Part shown: positions 49,002-57,544 of the stretch, one piece after another
How positions within the stretch are numbered: position 1 is the stretch's first letter
How the letters are laid out: each line of letters opens with the position of its first letter
Source: Pelagihabitans pacificus
GTDB lineage: Bacteria > Bacteroidota > Bacteroidia > Flavobacteriales > Flavobacteriaceae
Length of the DNA stretch: 64,000 nucleotides
Direction of reading: 5' to 3'
Assembly: GCF_009371985.2 (NCBI RefSeq)
Contig: NZ_VIKU02000001.1
Location: 558,001 to 622,000, forward strand
The notes under the pieces: model-generated
Told to the model about the DNA's origin: nothing
Databases searched by the model: none
Seen by the model: the letters and a program-made list of their open reading frames with translations, nothing else
Made by a program: the position numbers and the translations under genes

Positions 49002-49988
49002 ATGATGAAAACTTATTATAAAATTTTTACGGTTTTCGCTCTCGCTTCGCTGATGTTTACGGCTTGTGATGACGGTGATGCTGTCGTTGACACAGTGACC
49101 GCCGAGACCGAAAGAGGAGCAATCTTGAGAACCGTCAATTTGATTTCAAACGAGCTTCCGATAGGTAAGGACGATGCCAATTTTTCAGTTGAGGTTGAGG
49201 TCCAGGATGTTGAAAGCGGTGACCTGGTAAACAGTGTCGAAGTTTATCTCGGTTTCCGAGACAATACCGTTGAAGACGGAGGTACCGATTTGGACAAAGA
49301 TGAGATACTGATAACCACTTTAGATGTTGCATCATTTAGTGTTGGAGAATTCGGTTTTCCTAGAACTACCTATACCATTACTTTGCCGGAAATGCTAAGC
49401 GCATTAAGCTTGGATGGAGGCGATTTGGATGGCGGCGATCAGTTTAGTATTCGGTTTGAATTAGTATTGGATGATGGAAGAAGGTTTTCCTTCGCCAACA
49501 ATTCCGGTACGTTGACAGGATCGTTTTTTAGCTCTCCCTTCCTTTATACGCCAACGGTTATTTGTGAAGTACCTGCCGATAAATTCGTAGGAACTTATTT
49601 ATTGACTACGGACGCCTCCACCCCTAGTCCTGCCGGTGGTGGAGCCACTTGGACCGATGGAGGTGTAGAAGTTGAGTTGACAGTAGGCGAGACTAGCTCC
49701 CAAAGAATATTCGAAGCGGTGTATTTAGCCGATTTGGGTATTGGAAACGGTCCACGTCCGTTCACGATGGATTTGGTCTGTGGAGAGGTGATTATACCAG
49801 CAGGTCAAGCTAGTGGGCTTCAATGTTCGGCCGGTATTACTTTTGGCCCCCCCTCGGATGACCAAGAGAACGGCACTTATGACATTTCAGCCCAAGACGA
49901 TAGCGTTATCACCTTTTGGTTTACCGAAGATGAAGCCGCTGATTGTGGTACAGCCGCCAATGTTTTAGGTAGGCTGGTAAAACAGTAA
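49002..49988 (+). CDS. SusCD-associated lipoprotein 1 with module shared with its neighbour
   Basis: A 328-residue lipoprotein (FTAC, Cys22) starting 15 bases after the SusD stop. Residues 22-188 are nearly the same as in the next gene: by eye about 145 of 167 aligned positions are identical with no gaps, ending at a shared Cys. Beyond that Cys (residues 189-328) the sequences are unrelated. The shared module is acidic and likely beta-sandwich (for example FSVEVEVQDVESGDLVNSVEVYLGFRDN). The C-terminal part has five or so Cys and ends LGRLVKQ. Position suggests a surface substrate-binding role like SusE/SusF, but no sequence match to those was recognised. A start at 49005 is equally possible. 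Confidence 0.85.
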   Translation: MMKTYYKIFTVFALASLMFTACDDGDAVVDTVTAETERGAILRTVNLISNELPIGKDDANFSVEVEVQDVESGDLVNSVEVYLGFRDNTVEDGGTDLDKDEILITTLDVASFSVGEFGFPRTTYTITLPEMLSALSLDGGDLDGGDQFSIRFELVLDDGRRFSFANNSGTLTGSFFSSPFLYTPTVICEVPADKFVGTYLLTTDASTPSPAGGGATWTDGGVEVELTVGETSSQRIFEAVYLADLGIGNGPRPFTMDLVCGEVIIPAGQASGLQCSAGITFGPPSDDQENGTYDISAQDDSVITFWFTEDEAADCGTAANVLGRLVKQ

Positions 49989-50023
49989 GTAATACGTTGA
50001 TACTATTCAAATACAGAAATGAA

Positions 50024-50057
50024 ATGATCCATTCCCATTCATTTGGGAATGGATTAT
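50024..50057 (+). terminator. Strong hairpin between the twin lipoprotein genes
   Basis: Fourteen-base arms (50024-50037 and 50044-50057, one G-U pair) with a six-base loop; core ATCCATTCCCA/TGGGAATGGAT. It is followed by a broken T-rich tail (CATTTTCTTATTTTT). It could be a partial terminator or an mRNA-stabilising hairpin setting different levels for the genes on each side. Confidence 0.5.
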
Positions 50058-50117
50058 CATTTTCTTATTTTTAAGGAAATTGCTTACAACAACATTCCAC
50101 TAAATAATTATAGCTCT

Positions 50118-51086
50118 ATGAAAATTAAAAAATTACTTTTTACATCCTGTCTAACTGTGCTTCTCGCATTTTTTTTCCATGCCTGTGATGAGGGAGACGC
50201 CATAGTCGACGATGTTACCGCAAATACTGAGCGCGGTGCTATTTTAAGAACCGTGAATCTTATTTCCAACGAATTGCCCCTCGGACAGGAGGATGCAAAT
50301 TTTTCCGTGGAAGTGGAGGTTCAAGATGTCGAAAGTGGTGATTTGGTAAATACCATCGAAGTCTACCTTGGTTTCAGGGATAACACGGTTGAGGAAGGTG
50401 GCACCGATTTGGACAAAGACGAGATATTGATTACCACTTTAGATGTTGCTTCATTTAGTATTGGAGAATTTGGTTTTCCAAGAACAACCTATACCATCAC
50501 GGTGCCTGAAATGCTTGCTGCTTTGGGATTAGACAATGATGACATTGACGGTAGTGACCAATTTACTATTCGTTTTGAGTTGGTTTTGGACGATGGTAGA
50601 AGATATTCGTTCGCCAATAACTCCGGTACACTAACCGGGTCGTTCTTTAGTTCTCCATTCCTGTATACACCGGCCGTTGTATGCTTATCCGAGCTTGCAA
50701 AGGAATTCACCTATGTGACTTCCAATATGCAAGGGCCTTTTGCTGCAGGGGAATCGACTACGGGCGAAGATGCCTTCGTAGCCTTGACCGGAACCACCTA
50801 TACGACCGCTTCCGGCTTTTTTGACTTCGGTTATTACTGTACCGTGTATAACGGCGGTGCCGCATCGGATTGCGGCGATGGTGCAGCCGGAACCTTGGAA
50901 ATCCAAGATACCTGTGGCACATTATCGTTCTTAGGTGCAGACCAGTTTGGCGATCCATGGGAAATCTATGATGTTTCGGTTAGCGGGGACACGCTTACAT
51001 TCACTTGGGAAAGTGCATATGGTGAAATTGCCACCGTAGCATTGACAACCAAGGATGGCTCTGACTGGGAGTTATTAGGTTTTTGA
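50118..51086 (+). CDS. SusCD-associated lipoprotein 2 with module shared with its neighbour
   Basis: A 322-residue lipoprotein (leader FFFHAC, Cys23). The N-terminal module after Cys23 is close to identical to that of the preceding lipoprotein up to the shared Cys near residue 189. The C-terminal part is different: it has TCGTLSFLGADQFGDPWEIYDVSVSGDTLTFTWES, a beta-rich pattern seen in several flavobacterial surface lipoproteins, and few Cys. ATG at 50118 is chosen over an upstream in-frame ATG at 50043 that would add 25 residues in front of the leader. A terminator follows. Confidence 0.85.
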   Translation: MKIKKLLFTSCLTVLLAFFFHACDEGDAIVDDVTANTERGAILRTVNLISNELPLGQEDANFSVEVEVQDVESGDLVNTIEVYLGFRDNTVEEGGTDLDKDEILITTLDVASFSIGEFGFPRTTYTITVPEMLAALGLDNDDIDGSDQFTIRFELVLDDGRRYSFANNSGTLTGSFFSSPFLYTPAVVCLSELAKEFTYVTSNMQGPFAAGESTTGEDAFVALTGTTYTTASGFFDFGYYCTVYNGGAASDCGDGAAGTLEIQDTCGTLSFLGADQFGDPWEIYDVSVSGDTLTFTWESAYGEIATVALTTKDGSDWELLGF

Positions 51087-51116
51087 TATCAAAGTATATC
51101 TCTCATAAATAACGGT

Positions 51117-51147
51117 AAAGGGGTTGTATTTTCAGCCCCTTTTTTTA
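51117..51147 (+). terminator. Intrinsic terminator after lipoprotein 2
   Basis: AAAGGGGTTG (51117-51126) pairs with CAGCCCCTTT (51133-51142, one G-U pair), six-base loop, followed by a T run to 51147. Confidence 0.8.
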
Positions 51148-51153
51148 ATTTTA
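51124..51153 (+). promoter_or_regulatory. Putative promoter of the arylsulfotransferase-like gene, overlapping the terminator
   Basis: TTG (51124-51126), 19-base spacer, TAATTTTA (51146-51153), one mismatch from TAnnTTTG. The -33 part lies in the left arm of the terminator. The start codon follows 14 bases later, which would leave a very short leader. Confidence 0.35.
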
Positions 51154-51167
51154 CCCTAAAATAGATT

Positions 51168-52508
51168 ATGAAAAGAGGATACAAAATTCTTTTTGTTCCT
51201 TTGATTCTACTTTCCCTATTTGGCATTCAGTGCTCGGAGGAAAATACTGATGAACCTGATGAAATAATCCAAAACCAGGACGGCACCACGGAAAGCACCG
51301 AAGAACTGCAGGAGGATGGAAATACAGAGACCACCGTGATTTTGGAGGGTGAAGTGGAGAAATTAAAGGTTTCAGAAATTGAAGATTCCCATATTTTAGT
51401 AAATGAACGAGGTGGTAATCGGGTGTTTTTAATGAACAAGGATGGGGAAAATCTATTTCAATGGGACCTGAAGCAAAAATTGGGAAACGATAGCTACCTT
51501 TTGCCTAACGGACAATTATTGAATATTTCCAAAGATCCCAATGCACAAATAACATACGGAGGATATGGAGGGCTCCTTCAATTAATCGATTCCGACAATA
51601 CAATCGCTTGGGAATTACTATATTCAAATGCGGATAAGGTAGCACATCATGACGTTGAAATGTTGCCCAATGGGAACATTCTATTTTTAGTCTGGGAAAG
51701 AATACCTGCGGCCGAAGCGGAAGCAAATGGGTATCGTTTACCCATCGATATTTATCCCGAAGCGATTATCGAATACGATATACAAAGTGAAGAAATCGTC
51801 TGGGAGTGGCATTCCTGGAATCACATTATCCAAAATTACGATGAAACAAAATTAAATTTTGGAATGCCTCTGGAGCAGCAAGACCTGGTTGACATTAACT
51901 ACAGTGACATTACGAATGGGGATATCATGCATGCGAATGGTTTGTCGTACGACCCGGAAATGGATTTGATTTATCTCAGCGTAAATTTCTTTAGTGAGAT
52001 ATGGGTTATCGATCATAGTACAACGACCGAAGAAGCCGCAAGTAACTTGGGTGGTAATTTCAACAAAGGTGGTCGTATCCTGTATCGGTTCGGAAATCCC
52101 GAAGCGTATGGAGGACCTACCGAAGATCGACTATTCTATAATAATCATTACCCCAATATTCTTGAGGAAAACAGACACATGCTCTTATTTATGAATGGCA
52201 ACCATATTTCGGAGTCTACGGTGTACGAATTTGTACTCCCCACCGCTGATGTAATTTCTACGCAGCAAAACGAAACCCCGGAAATTGTTTGGAGTTTCAC
52301 CGACCCTACCTTACACTCCCAGAGAATTTCCGGAGCGGTTCGCCTTAGAAACGGGAATACTTTGATTACCGAGGGTGATTTTGGATTGTGGGAAGTTAAT
52401 CCCAGGGGCGAAGTGGTATGGAAATTCAAAGGCCCTGTACCCTACTGGAGAGCTTATAACTTTTATTCCGATGATCCGGCAATTATCAAATTAAGTCTTA
52501 GCAAGTAA
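51168..52508 (+). CDS. Arylsulfotransferase (ASST)-like beta-propeller lipoprotein
   Basis: A 446-residue lipoprotein (GIQC, Cys22) followed by an acidic, Thr/Glu-rich linker to about residue 65. The rest resembles the arylsulfotransferase (ASST) family: HHDVEMLPNGNILFLVWE, SEEIVWEWHSWNHI, GDIMHANGLSYDPEMDLIYLSVNFFSEIWVIDHST, and RLRNGNTLITEGDFG, a propeller repeat pattern with His residues at family-conserved places. ASST enzymes move sulfate between phenolic compounds without PAPS; other members have unknown function. The stop overlaps the next start (TAATG), so it is coupled to the FG-GAP protein gene. Confidence 0.8.
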   Translation: MKRGYKILFVPLILLSLFGIQCSEENTDEPDEIIQNQDGTTESTEELQEDGNTETTVILEGEVEKLKVSEIEDSHILVNERGGNRVFLMNKDGENLFQWDLKQKLGNDSYLLPNGQLLNISKDPNAQITYGGYGGLLQLIDSDNTIAWELLYSNADKVAHHDVEMLPNGNILFLVWERIPAAEAEANGYRLPIDIYPEAIIEYDIQSEEIVWEWHSWNHIIQNYDETKLNFGMPLEQQDLVDINYSDITNGDIMHANGLSYDPEMDLIYLSVNFFSEIWVIDHSTTTEEAASNLGGNFNKGGRILYRFGNPEAYGGPTEDRLFYNNHYPNILEENRHMLLFMNGNHISESTVYEFVLPTADVISTQQNETPEIVWSFTDPTLHSQRISGAVRLRNGNTLITEGDFGLWEVNPRGEVVWKFKGPVPYWRAYNFYSDDPAIIKLSLSK

Positions 52509-55500
52509 TGAGATTTCTGAAGATTTTCTTATGTTTTTTAACGGTGTTTATCGGTTGTAAAGACGCAAACGAAAGCGAGCCAGGGTTAACTGCCGATTCG
52601 GAGGTCCCTACCGAACAAAGGGCTAAAATCTTTGAAAAGACTTCCCCGAACGAAACAGGTTTGGTTTTCGAGAACCGAATTACCGAAAACTTGGAAACCC
52701 TGGACAATTTATTCAGTTTTGACTACTTCTATAACGGAGCTGGTGTGGGCATCGAAGACTTGAACAACGACGGATTACTGGATGTTTTCCTCTGCGGAAA
52801 TCAAGTAGCCAACAAACTGTTTCTTAATGAAGGTGGTCTCCGATTCAAGGATGTGTCGGAAACGGCCCGTATCAACTCTGGTAAAAAATGGGCAAATGGC
52901 GTTACCTTCGTCGATATCAATAACGACGGTTTCAAAGACATCTACGTTTCCCAAGGAGGGCCAAATACCAGGTTCAATCGCAAAAATCTCCTATTTATCA
53001 ATAACGGTGATCTTACCTTTGAAGAAAAAGCCGAGGAATACGGACTGGCAGATTTAGGCATCAGTACCCAATCGGTCTTCTTCGATTATGACAAGGATGG
53101 CGATTTGGACTGTCTCGTCATGAATGAAAACGAACTGTACGGATTAGACCCCATCAGCCTGTACAATACAATAGGAAACGACCAGGAAAAAATTTACTTC
53201 AACAGTTCGCATCTTTATCAAAACGAGGGAGGTAAATTCGTAGATGTCACCGAAAAAGCCGGTTTGCAACGACCTTTCTTTGGTCTGGGGCTATGCGTGA
53301 GCGATATCAACAATGATGGTTGGCTCGATATTTACATGGCGAGCGACTACTATATTCCCGATGTTTTATTCACCAATAATGGGGATGGTACCTTTACCGA
53401 TCGCATCAAGGATTATACCCAACACACCTCCTTTTTTGGTATGGGAATGGATATTGCAGATGTCAATAATGACGGACTACAGGACATCTTTGTTCTAGAC
53501 ATGTCTTCAAGTGACCATGTGAGATCTAAAACCTTGATGGCATCGATGAACACCGCCCGGTTCGATTATTTAGTAAACAAGGCGGATTTTCACCACCAAT
53601 ATATGTTCAACTCGCTGCATCTCAATATCGGGAATAATAAGTTCAACAACATTTCGCAATTGACCGAAACCGCCAACACCGATTGGAGCTGGTCCGTACT
53701 TATGACCGATTTCGATAATGATGAAGATGCAGACATTTTCATTACCAATGGCTATCGAAGATATGCGCTGGACAATGATCTTCAACTAAAAGTATTCGAA
53801 GCCCGGAAAAGATATGGCAAAAACATTCCTTTGGAAGTAAAAAGACAATTGTATGCCGACATGCCCTCCGAAAAATTGTCAAATATCCTTTACGAAAACA
53901 ATCTGAATCTGGAATTTGAAGAAAAGGCCAAGGACTGGGGTCTGGGCGATTTTTCCTTTAGCAACGGCGCGGCACAGGGCGACCTGGACAACGACGGAGA
54001 TTTGGATTTGATAGTAAACAATATGGATGAGAATACATTTCTATACCGGAACCGGACCGTTGATTCGAATTTTGGAAATTTTCTTAAGGTAAAACTCGTT
54101 GGGGAAAACTCGGAAAGCTTCGCCAAGGTCAAAATTTCATATGAGGGTAAATCGCAGATACAGGAGTCAAAAAGGGTTAGGGGTTACATGTCTGCACATG
54201 AAAACGCCTTACATTTCGGTCTGGGAAAAACGCTTGTTATCGACACGGTTTCCGTGGAATGGTTAAATGGCAAAACTGAACAGAAATATAATGTTAAAAC
54301 CAATAGTATTTTAACTTTTGAACAAAAAAGTGCCTTACAAACATCCAAGAACGTCGAAAAATCTAAAGAGCGTATTTTCAAAAAGGTAGATGCCTCCACC
54401 ATCGGTATCGATTTTGTACACCGTGAGAATGATTATGACGATTTTTCTACCGAGGTACTTTTACCCTATAAGCAGTCTAATTTGGGCCCTTTCATCTCCA
54501 AAGCAGATGTAAACGGTGATAAAAGAATCGATTTATTCATCGGTGGGGCTGCAGATCAAGCCGGACAGTTGTATCTACAGACCAAAAATGGTTTTGAGAA
54601 AAGCAATAACCCTGTTTTCGAAACCGACCGCCGATTTGAAGATATGGAATCGGTCTTTTTCGATTTTGACGGCGATAACGACATGGACCTTTATGTAGTG
54701 AGTGGCGGTAATGAATTCGAGGAAAATTCATCGTACTACACGGACCGTATCTATCTAAATGATGGTGCCGGTAATTTCACCCGTTTTCAAAGTCAGGTGC
54801 TAGCCTCCTTTCCTAAAAGTGGTAAAACGGTAACTACTATAGATTTCGATAAAGATGGGGATGCGGATATTTTGGTCGGCAATCGCATAATCCCCAAATC
54901 ATATCCCAATTACAGTCCATCTACCCTGTACGAAAATGTTGGGGGAAATTTAAAGGACGTTACTTCTGAAATAGCGGCGGAACTTCAAGATTTCGGTATT
55001 ATAAACAGTATCCTAACCACCGATATAGACAATGACGGATGGGATGATTTCATTGCCGTTGGGGAATGGACAACCATTGGTGTTTTTAGAAATAATCAAG
55101 GTACTTTCTCGCTTTTGTCTAAAGAAGGGGATGTGCTCACGGAAAGAGGCTGGTGGTTTTCCGTTAGTGAGACCGATGTAAATAATGACGGGCTAAAAGA
55201 CTATATCATAGGTAATGCAGGTCTTAATATCAAGTTCAAGGCTAGTCCTGAAAAACCTTTTAAAATATATTCCAATGACTTTGATAACGATGGTATTAAC
55301 GACATCGTTTTAAGCAAGAAATATCAAGGGGAATACGTTCCCGTAAGAGGCCGCGAGTGCTCTTCGCAACAAATGCCGTTTATCAAGGAAAAATTTGGAA
55401 CGTACAGTGAATTTGCCAATGCGACGTTAACCGATATCTACGGGGAAAAGTTAAAGGATTCCTACGAAAATGAGGTTACTGAATTTCAATCGGTCCTCGT

Positions 55501-55855
55501 GCTAAATAAAGGAAATGGCATCTTCGAAAAGAAACCTTTGCCCAAGTATGCACAACAATTGCCTTTATTTTCCACCGTTCATTATGACATCGACAAGGAC
55601 GGGTACGAAGACTGCATTCTGGCTGGAAATATCTATGAAACGGAGGTCGAAACTCCTAGATTAGATGCGGTTTCCGGAATTGTTTTACTGTCGAACGGAA
55701 AGGATGGCTACAAAGTGCAGCCATATCACGACACGGGTTTGTATCTGGAAGGAAATGTCAAAGACTTGGATTTAATCGACGTAAACGGCCATCCTCATTT
55801 GTTGTCGGCCCGCAATAATAATCGTTTAACTACTTATAAACTAGGTTCAAATTAA
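52508..55855 (+). CDS. FG-GAP/VCBS repeat lipoprotein with central ASPIC/UnbV domain
   Basis: An 1115-residue lipoprotein (FIGC, Cys17). I count fourteen DxNxDG/DxDxDG-type calcium-binding FG-GAP motifs: seven before (about residues 80-490, for example IEDLNNDGLLDVF and QGDLDNDGDLDLI) and seven after (about 664-1024, for example ADVNGDKRIDLF and HYDIDKDGYEDCI) an ASPIC/UnbV domain at about 522-597 (SVEWLNGKTEQKYNV). This suggests two seven-bladed propellers joined by UnbV. Such proteins occur widely with SusCD loci in marine Bacteroidota, and their role is not established. It is coupled to the ASST-like gene by a one-base overlap. Confidence 0.9.
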   Translation: MRFLKIFLCFLTVFIGCKDANESEPGLTADSEVPTEQRAKIFEKTSPNETGLVFENRITENLETLDNLFSFDYFYNGAGVGIEDLNNDGLLDVFLCGNQVANKLFLNEGGLRFKDVSETARINSGKKWANGVTFVDINNDGFKDIYVSQGGPNTRFNRKNLLFINNGDLTFEEKAEEYGLADLGISTQSVFFDYDKDGDLDCLVMNENELYGLDPISLYNTIGNDQEKIYFNSSHLYQNEGGKFVDVTEKAGLQRPFFGLGLCVSDINNDGWLDIYMASDYYIPDVLFTNNGDGTFTDRIKDYTQHTSFFGMGMDIADVNNDGLQDIFVLDMSSSDHVRSKTLMASMNTARFDYLVNKADFHHQYMFNSLHLNIGNNKFNNISQLTETANTDWSWSVLMTDFDNDEDADIFITNGYRRYALDNDLQLKVFEARKRYGKNIPLEVKRQLYADMPSEKLSNILYENNLNLEFEEKAKDWGLGDFSFSNGAAQGDLDNDGDLDLIVNNMDENTFLYRNRTVDSNFGNFLKVKLVGENSESFAKVKISYEGKSQIQESKRVRGYMSAHENALHFGLGKTLVIDTVSVEWLNGKTEQKYNVKTNSILTFEQKSALQTSKNVEKSKERIFKKVDASTIGIDFVHRENDYDDFSTEVLLPYKQSNLGPFISKADVNGDKRIDLFIGGAADQAGQLYLQTKNGFEKSNNPVFETDRRFEDMESVFFDFDGDNDMDLYVVSGGNEFEENSSYYTDRIYLNDGAGNFTRFQSQVLASFPKSGKTVTTIDFDKDGDADILVGNRIIPKSYPNYSPSTLYENVGGNLKDVTSEIAAELQDFGIINSILTTDIDNDGWDDFIAVGEWTTIGVFRNNQGTFSLLSKEGDVLTERGWWFSVSETDVNNDGLKDYIIGNAGLNIKFKASPEKPFKIYSNDFDNDGINDIVLSKKYQGEYVPVRGRECSSQQMPFIKEKFGTYSEFANATLTDIYGEKLKDSYENEVTEFQSVLVLNKGNGIFEKKPLPKYAQQLPLFSTVHYDIDKDGYEDCILAGNIYETEVETPRLDAVSGIVLLSNGKDGYKVQPYHDTGLYLEGNVKDLDLIDVNGHPHLLSARNNNRLTTYKLGSN

Positions 55856-55916
55856 CGTTGTCTTAAGACCAGATATCTTAAAATTTCCTATTTTTACATT
55901 TCAATAACCGAAGATT

Positions 55917-56666
55917 ATGAGAAAATTATTCTATGTAGCACTTTTTTGTGGAGTGGGAAGCTTTTCATTTGCACAATATTCAGGTCAAGTAATGAACTAT
56001 GGGTCCGGTGCCGCCGGAAATATTAATTCCGCGGCGGTGGTCGACAGCTATCTAGGTTCCATATCGGAACGTGAGGCAAAACTCAAAAACCGTTTTGGCG
56101 AAATGCAGGGATCACCATATGTGGCCAATACGTTTCTTCCAACCACGGTTTACTACCAAGATGAAAACAATGGGCAAGTCTTTTATCGCTACAACGCCTT
56201 GAACGAGGAAGTTGAGATAAAGAAAACCACTTCAGAGGACGAACCGATTAGAAGTCTTTCCAGGGACAAGGATGTCAGCATTATGGTAGACGGAAATAAA
56301 AAGATGAGTTTCAAAACCTTCATCACCGAAAAAAACAAAACGATGAACGGTTATCTAATGTCGTTGCTAGACGGGAAAACGTATGACCTATACAAACGTA
56401 TCCACATCAAGTTTACAGAAGGTACTCCTGCTACCAATTCATTCACAAAAGATGTACCCGCGCGTTTTACACAGTTTACCGAGTACTATTTCCAAAAGGA
56501 GGGCGTTAATAGAATCGATGAAATTCCGTTGAAAAATAATAAGTTGCTGAAAATGTTAGACAGTGATAAAAAAGGGAGAGTAAAGGAATATCTCAAAGAA
56601 AACAATCTCAATATTAAGAACGAAATAGATTTGATCAAAACGTTCCAATATTTGGAGCAGCTATAG
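55917..56666 (+). CDS. Secreted protein of unknown function
   Basis: A 249-residue protein with a signal peptide (cut likely after FSFA, about residue 19). The mature part starts with a Gly/Ser/Ala-rich segment (YSGQVMNYGSGAAGNINSAA), then a segment rich in Tyr and charged residues, and a lysine-rich helical C-terminus. No family was recognised. A strong terminator follows 25 bases after the stop. A small perfect palindrome GTCTTAAGAC (55859-55868) lies upstream. Confidence 0.75.
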   Translation: MRKLFYVALFCGVGSFSFAQYSGQVMNYGSGAAGNINSAAVVDSYLGSISEREAKLKNRFGEMQGSPYVANTFLPTTVYYQDENNGQVFYRYNALNEEVEIKKTTSEDEPIRSLSRDKDVSIMVDGNKKMSFKTFITEKNKTMNGYLMSLLDGKTYDLYKRIHIKFTEGTPATNSFTKDVPARFTQFTEYYFQKEGVNRIDEIPLKNNKLLKMLDSDKKGRVKEYLKENNLNIKNEIDLIKTFQYLEQL

Positions 56667-56691
56667 TAAATTGATAATCTAGGAAAATACG

Positions 56692-56725
56692 AAAAACCAT
56701 CTCGCGAGAACGAGATGGTTTTTTT
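56692..56725 (+). terminator. Intrinsic terminator before rlmB
   Basis: AAAAACCATCTCG (56692-56704), loop CGAGAA, CGAGATGGTTTTT (56711-56723) continuing in T. A perfect 13-base stem. The rlmB start codon follows 12 bases after the T run. Confidence 0.88.
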
Positions 56726-56736
56726 ATCTGAAGTCC

Positions 56737-57477
56737 ATGAAGAATGCTACCCAAATCTATGGTGTCCGAGCGGTCATTGAAGCGATACATGCGCAGAAAC
56801 CAATCGATAAAGTGTTTATTCAACGAGGACTTAAAGGAGACCTGTCCAAAGAGTTGGAAGGTTTGATCCGCAAAAACGGCATCAATGTTTCTTATGTTCC
56901 TTTTGAAAAGCTGAACCGGCTTACCAAAGATAACCATCAAGGCGTTGTCGCCAACATTTCACCTATTAGCTTCCAAGAACTTGAAGAGCTAGTTGAAGCC
57001 GCTATGGAGCAAAAGGAAAAACCCTTATTTCTGTTATTGGATCAATTATCGGATGTTCGAAACTTCGGAGCCATTATTCGAACAGCTGAATGCACCGGGG
57101 TCGATGGTATTATCATTCAGAAAAAAGGAGCCGCTCCGGTGACCGCCGATACCATTAAAACCTCTGCTGGCGCTGCATTTTTGGTTCCTATGGCAAAGGT
57201 GGACCATATTAAGGATGCTATTTTTTATTTGCAGGCAAGTGGCGTCACCGTAATCGCGGCTAGCGAAAAAACCGAACAATTGCTTTACGACGTTTCCCTA
57301 AAAGATGCCTGTGCTATTGTAATGGGTTCCGAGGATAAGGGCATCTCCCCTTCCGTCTTAAAGGTCGTAGACCATACCGCTAAATTACCGTTGTTGGGAG
57401 AAATCGGGTCATTAAATGTATCGGTGGCCTGTGCCGTATTTCTGTACGAGGCGGTACGACAGCGTGGTAGTCAATAA
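56737..57477 (+). CDS. rlmB: 23S rRNA (guanosine-2'-O-)-methyltransferase RlmB-like
   Basis: SPOUT-class SAM-dependent methyltransferase expected to methylate 2'-O of G2251 in the 23S P loop; 246 residues. The N-terminal RNA-binding part (about 1-75; YGVRAVIEAI) is followed by the trefoil-knot SPOUT domain with motifs DQLSDVRNFGAIIRTAECTG, VMGSEDKGIS and LPLLGEIGSLNVSVACAVFLYE. The assignment to RlmB over other TrmH-family members rests on the full-length match of these blocks. No promoter separate from the preceding terminator is evident. Confidence 0.9.
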   Translation: MKNATQIYGVRAVIEAIHAQKPIDKVFIQRGLKGDLSKELEGLIRKNGINVSYVPFEKLNRLTKDNHQGVVANISPISFQELEELVEAAMEQKEKPLFLLLDQLSDVRNFGAIIRTAECTGVDGIIIQKKGAAPVTADTIKTSAGAAFLVPMAKVDHIKDAIFYLQASGVTVIAASEKTEQLLYDVSLKDACAIVMGSEDKGISPSVLKVVDHTAKLPLLGEIGSLNVSVACAVFLYEAVRQRGSQ

Positions 57478-57544
57478 AGAGGCCCAGAAAAAATAACAAG
57501 GGAATCTTGAAGGTACAGGGATACAAATGCCTATCGGTTTTTGT

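Noticed and set aside
50043-50117. Longer start for lipoprotein 2
   Set aside because: The added 25 residues come before a complete lipoprotein leader and overlap the hairpin between the genes.
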